DNA of 64,000 nt, from contig JAAONU010000006.1 in assembly GCA_012932295.1 (NCBI GenBank), positions 28,484,882 to 28,548,881 on the forward strand. Direction: 5' to 3'. This document shows, piece by piece, positions 58,266 to 64,000 of this stretch. Source of the DNA: Cyclina sinensis. Taxonomy: Eukaryota > Mollusca > Bivalvia > Venerida > Veneridae. The notes under the pieces are model-generated. The model made no database searches and was not told the DNA's origin. It was given only the letters and a program-made list of their open reading frames with translations. The first letter of the stretch is position 1. Every line of letters starts with the position of its first letter. Made by a program: the position numbers and the translations under genes.

Positions 58266-61200
58266 CCAGATATGCTGTTTCCTGCAGATATGTAGACTGT
58301 GGTTGTATTTGGATTTTGAGTAATGGTAATGTTCTTAAGAACCATAATTGAAACACACACATATAAATCTTGTCATTTCAGTATATATGTATTTTATCTG
58401 TAAGCTCTGCGTGTAGCACTGATGTTTAAGCTTTCATTCGACAACAATTTTAAAAACACACGCAGTTATATTAGGATTGCTTTCGAGATGAGAGGAGATT
58501 CAAACCTGCGGCACTTCGAGTGTCAGTCTAACGAGTATCCTTTGCACCATGCACGAATATGTTTCTGCCCAATGTTCTCTGGATAAGAGATCTTCCATTT
58601 TCCAATTTATGGGAATACAATATTATAGCTTTCCTCGAAGGCGTAAAGTAATTAGCCAACCATCTGTGACAAATATTTTACACAATCCACAATGATAATG
58701 GCTATATCATAAATCAACTAAAAAACTGTAATCAAATTTGTCAGCACTCAAAACATCATTCACAAAGGTCCTGGTAACAATAAGGGTATATTTGCTGAGT
58801 ATCAGATTTCAAAATACAAAGTGCAAAACACTACAAAGGCTAGAAAGGGTTAGACAGGGTTATCTTCAAAAACCGAAAACCACCTTTTATTTAACCATTA
58901 GTAAACCCTTCAGTCTCCAACATGGGAAGATTTTACCGTTAATTACAACACAGAATTGGACTGATGTTCGGAACATCATCAATTTTACAGCTCTGTTGAA
59001 AAGGGGGGACTGTCTTCTGTATTAATTTTTATATAATTAGTTTCTGATATTATCTCTTACAGCAAAATTATTGTAATATCCGTGTACTCGTAATGAAAGA
59101 TTGTAGTATTATTTCGGGCATGTTATTAATACGTTATCCCGTCAGTCAAACAATGCCCACAGGTAATAGATGTCTGTACTAAATATTTAAACATATATAT
59201 TTTACCCCTTTTGAAACTTGCATTCACTATTCTCGGAGTCTGCTTCCTAGAGCTTTGATCGGTACTCTCAGCAGAAAGAAAACTGTAACTTACCGGTAAA
59301 TTCCGCTCGCTCTTCTGTCCCAGCAGTCATAATCACGGCTATTAACAGAAGGTCAAGGTTGTCTAGAATTTCACTGGCCTCATTGTGGTCTATCTAATTT
59401 TCTATACGAATCCCAATTCATGCACACGTCCATAGCTGTTTTTTTTCTGTGTCTGAAATTTTAAACCATTCGTTTATTGTTTTGAAAGAGATCGACCAGT
59501 GAAGAATGTTTATTTTTTAATTAAAGTTTGACTGGAGAATATATATGAAAATTGCTCACTGAAATAGAAGCCGACATCGATGTGGACTGGTTAAAAACGG
59601 CGGTCATGCCACATGGTTGAGACCAAACACATTTTACTCATAGCTAAAGATACAGCAAACTTGGACTCTGTCTGTGTTCATCTGATTGTTGACATCGCGA
59701 GTCAAGCCATGCTGAATAAGAAATTGCAGACGGCCTGTCAAAAGGCAAACATTAGGTGTCAGCAATTCCTTTAGCGGTGTGGGAAACTACAGTATACAAT
59801 GTTTATAGCTTTTTATAGTAAATACAAAGCATGAGACAATCGGATATGCATTGTAAAGCAATTTACAGGGGATAAATGTATTGCCATTAATATCTAACCG
59901 CGATCGGATGTCACCATTAAAACATTACCCACCGTTACCAATGTTGTAATTCGTCTTTAAATTTCACCCCATTGTTGTGTTTAAACCTCACTGACTATGA
60001 ATTCTTAGTTACAAAACATAATTATATTGTAAATAGACCTTGTCTTTCCCTGCGATTGAAATCTCCCACAATTAACATGGAACACCGACAAACAACACCA
60101 AAATTGACTAATTACCAGTTAACACGCCTGCGACATACTGGTGTCAGTGTCACATTAAATTTGTATGCTAGATAGTTAAAATTTACAAACATTTTATAGA
60201 TTAATTATACGTTTCTGTTCTTTTTTCTCTTTGCATTTTGATACGTCTTGGAATGGCAAAAGGGACGCCTTATTCATAAATCTCTCAACGTTAGCACAAA
60301 CTTTAATTTCTCGAGATGGTCTTGCAAAAATTACATAGTGTGAATTCGGGTGAATGTGACGGGTAAATATAAGATTTACTTTGTTTCTCCCAACAAGTAG
60401 TTATAAGCAGTACCTTTCTGCTCTCTCATGACAATGATTTAATGTGTTTTTCCGCCTGCAATCCACTTTGACTCTGGACCATATGCCCACTTGTTTTATT
60501 GAAAAGCCGTGAACTCTCTCGTGAAAGGCAAACTCTCTGCAATTTCTGTGGCTTGCTGCAGATTGGAATTAGCAAAAAAAAAAAAAAAAGAACAATCAAG
60601 AACTCTAGAACTGAAGGCATAAGGCGTAGAAGTTACACGATCATATACAAAAAACACATTTGAGAAACTGACATTCGCTGCCGAAGATTACATACTTGGA
60701 GAAGGAAGTGTTTTGAAAACTATACAGAACAAAGCATGTGGTCAACAGATGCAATGACAAAACCTTTTGAATTGACATTGAATTTTGTTTTTGGAGGAGC
60801 GATTTGTTAATCCAAACGGGAAAGATGAGACGTTACATCTTAAGACTACTTGCATTTTCCCGTACATGCATACTAGTATACTCTACACAAGCGTTTTTTA
60901 TAAACCCTTTTAAAGTACTATGTTTAAATAAAAATAGAGATGTAGGTACTTTACTGATCTTGCTGAGTAGACGATTTTGACATTTATCATTAGGTATTAT
61001 CATACAATACCTGGTACGTATATTAATTCACGTACCTGACAATACTAAAAAATAACAACTCTCTCGTTAATGCCCCAGACAAAATTATTCCTTACAGTTA
61101 TTATAAGATAACACAGGGCAAAGACTTTACAGTTAATGGTTAGATTGTTACAGTGTTTTGAATGTTTCATTTTATAGTTTCATATAGAATATAAGGTTCT

Positions 61201-61620
61201 ACAAATGTTCCAGCAAAATCCAGTCAGCCACACCTGGTTTGGACATAACACTACTATAGATGAGTGGAATGTGATGGTATTTCATGTGCTCCATGAACTT
61301 CTTGATATATCAGGCCAAAGATTTCAATGCACTTTAGGTCATAGACATGAATGTTTCTAGACGCTTAAAATGAAGTTTGATTAATAATGAAAATTTTCAG
61401 GCGTCAGTTCATACAGATCTCGAGATCCTTTACTGGGATAAGTATTTTATAGATTGTGAATATTCAGGCTCAAGGACAATTAAAACCGACTAAAGGCGGA
61501 CTTACATTCTATAGCAAGATAAGCCATAATACAGAAGAATCAACTACAACCTCAGCATTTATAGACCACTGTACTATTTGTGCCCCATTGTGTATGTTGT
61601 TGTCATAGGGGATTCTTTAC
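58266..61620. other. Intergenic, nothing recognised
   Basis: AT-rich sequence with short chance frames; a poly-A tract at 60573-60588. No gene supported. Confidence 0.4.
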
Positions 61621-61637
61621 CATTTCTGGTCTGTTCT

Positions 61638-61692
61638 GCTTTGCGCTGCGCTGCCCTGCCCTGCCCTGCCCTGCGCTGCCATGCCCTGCCCC
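61638..61692. repeat. CCTGC pentanucleotide microsatellite
   Basis: Imperfect (CTGCC)n, about 10 units, GC-rich in an AT-rich surround. Confidence 0.9.
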
Positions 61693-64000
61693 TGACGCTG
61701 CAAATGTCTGTTCTGTTGTTTTTATATATTGTTACGTATGTTTTTCTGTTCTTTTCTTTTTTTTTTTGTAAAGGTGATTTAACAAAACAATCATATAGTT
61801 AAAATCATGTCTTGACAATCCACAAAATCACTCCTAAATCATTTTAACACTTAATAATATTCGCCCGTTAAACAGTCTCAATTTCGAACGGTTTGTCATT
61901 GTTATTTTTATGTTACAATAGAACAAAGCATGGCAGATTGGCGCTTACAAGATGGTTTTGAATGGGGTAACGACACATGATACTGTAATAGGTATTTTCG
62001 CGAGTTTACATCAGTGAATGTTAGAAAATAGATAGGACTAACTGTTTTATGCTGATTTTCTTGTGAATCAAATTTCACGTGAAAGGTTTCGTTTAAAGTC
62101 CTTTTATCACGTAAATAGGCAGTAACACAATGCATAGCACAACAGGGATAGCAAGTATTTTGGTGACTTTTTAAACTACAACTCCTAATAGAAAGCGGCC
62201 AATTATTTATTATTTTTTATTATTTTTTTTTGACTGAATGAAAACTGACCCTGAGAAACACAAAGTTGACTCTCTTGCACTGATGTACTTAATATTTGTC
62301 AAAGTTTATTAATGACAACCGTAATTATAGGGCACGGGTATGAGAAACATTTTTATTGGTTACATACCGAAAGTCGAATAATTATCCTAAAAGAGCGACG
62401 TTCTTCGCAGTACATTGGTTACCACCCATTTCGGGCTCTTCAATTCAATTTACCATGTACTTGAACATTTTTGGCACATACAGATTATTTACATAATATC
62501 ATGTACGAGTATCATTCTATTTCATTGTATTTGCGAAAATGCAATAGATAATGTTATGGAGAAAAGGTTCAAACGAAATTAACCAGGAGTAAACCAATTG
62601 TTTGAAATAAAACAGGGCTTCCTTTCAGTTTTATTAAAAATAGTCCTAGGCTCTGTGCGTGGTAGGAATAAAAGTGTGTGTGACCTTATTAAATTTTCCA
62701 AATTTGGACTGAAAATTGAAAAAGAATTGAAAAAAAAGCTTTCTAAAAATGGAATGTGAATAAATAGTTGAGCTGTTCTGATCACTCACCACCTAAGAGA
62801 GTAAGTATGCCGTTAAATATGTTAATAGAGTATTTCGTTTGGGGTTTACTTTATATATTTAATAGTTTCTCCATGAATGTTAGAAAATATTGTCAAGGAG
62901 GTGTCGAGAGTAACTAAGGGTAAAGTATATTTCCACTTACACTGTGAGTTGGGGGTTCGAACCCAGTCAGGATGACTCGTTCGCTCCAAGCACATGTCAG
63001 AGCATAAGGGAAATATTGAAATTATTTTCTGATTCATTCCCTAACTAGCTTTTTATCATTTTGATTTAGCCTTATAGCTTATTGTTTTCTTTAAGTTTTT
63101 CTGTTATAGTTCCTTTTTTCAGATTTTTTAGATTTCACTGGTATATGCTTCCGTATGCCTGTACTTTCCATCTTATGTGCATAGAAAGGTTTAAGGTAAA
63201 TCATTGATGACGTACCCTTACCATAATTATTCATTTTTTTCCTAGTGATATTTCATATCTTGCATGAAATATTGCACGAAACGGCTACGACAATCTATGT
63301 CACTTGCTTTTATGCATTAACTGCAGTCTCTAATCTACATTCAAGACATTGCTCAGAAACGGGGCTATCACATTTATACAGCACATATTTCATGAATTAT
63401 CCACAGGTGCTAGGAACGTAGCAAAGACCCTAAACATGTACTTGAAATAAATATCTCAGCTTGTAGCAGTCGGTTATCATGCAAGCTTTCTGTCACAGAG
63501 TATGACTTCTTGTTAGAAGCAGAGTTTGTTTTTTTTATTTCACGTGCGTGTTATGGATTCCGGTTACTACTGCTCGGTAGTTTGGTGTCCAACACACACT
63601 TGTATTCAAAGCATCGTCTAATTGTATGGTTAAATCTTCTTGCAACAAGTGTCGGTAGACACGCTTTTCCATCACGACCTCTAAGCATGTTTTCAGACTG
63701 CAACTTTTTACTAAAGAACGTAACAGCTGTATAGATTTTTTTATTCTTATATTCGCAATTCTTATAACCTTGTGTAATTTTTTTGTGGGTGCTGTATTCG
63801 CTTCTGTCTATGTGATAAAGAAGTGTAACTCTATTGGCTATAACTGATGACGTAAATGTGTTTCTTTCTTTGCCTCTTGGGCCTATTTGCCTTATGGATT
63901 TATATAAAGTAGACATACAAAAATATTATGCCAGTTTTTTCCTCGAGAACATGTCATAGTTTTTCAGGTACGCCTTTTCTATACGTTTTCAAAAGCATGT
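61693..64000. other. Intergenic, nothing recognised
   Basis: AT-rich. A tRNA B-box-like GGGGGTTCGAACCC at 62951-62964 hints at another SINE remnant but no clear A box is present. No gene supported. Confidence 0.35.

Noticed and set aside
63551..63916. 121-codon frame on the minus strand near the right edge
   Set aside because: No family resemblance, no splice context, composition typical of surrounding intergenic DNA.

Overview
The window is nuclear DNA of an animal, most likely a bivalve mollusc. It is AT-rich, its genes are intron-rich with GT-AG junctions, and it carries repeat types typical of bivalves: tandem units of about 157 bp followed by GGAC/GTCT microsatellites and hairpin ends, tRNA-derived SINEs, and a long intronic repeat ending in GAGCGATATAGGGCC. 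No species can be named from the sequence alone.

Two protein-coding genes can be supported. The main one is a complete coding region for ASPM/Asp (abnormal spindle), + strand, 23248-44907. I assembled 21 coding exons whose phases all agree, giving 10,008 nt and 3,335 residues. In order the protein has an N-terminal ASH domain, a long acidic/basic linker with two families of short repeated motifs, the ASPM-specific block, two calponin-homology domains, about 54 IQ motifs (46 of them in one 3,480-bp exon) and the conserved C-terminal helical-repeat region. A 3' UTR follows, with AATAAA at 46730.

The second gene lies on the - strand and diverges from ASPM. It is a copper transporter of the CTR/SLC31 family. 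Four exons are visible (20634-20542, 11433-11364, about 9734-9533, 2830-2715). They encode a Met-rich N-terminus, TM1, the TM1-TM2 loop and TM2 with the M-x3-M copper motif. The last exon (TM3 and C-terminus) was not found and probably lies left of the window. The stretch between the two start codons (20635-23247) holds a compact cluster of promoter-like motifs near 20857-20961: YY1-like, two TCACATGA boxes, two inverted CCAAT boxes and TTTGAA/TTCAAA CHR-like sites. This fits a shared promoter and cell-cycle control of ASPM.

The remainder is repeat-rich. 1-4000 holds two elements with 156-157-bp tandem units and palindromic ends, within and beside the CTR gene. CTR intron 1 carries a 2.6-kb array of a 28-bp unit and two MITE copies. 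ASPM introns carry dispersed repeats. Right of ASPM (46.8-64 kb) I recognise no genes, only a 50-bp minisatellite, a near-perfect foldback element, a 27-bp minisatellite, pearl-like elements, a cluster of SINEs and long anonymous AT-rich sequence.
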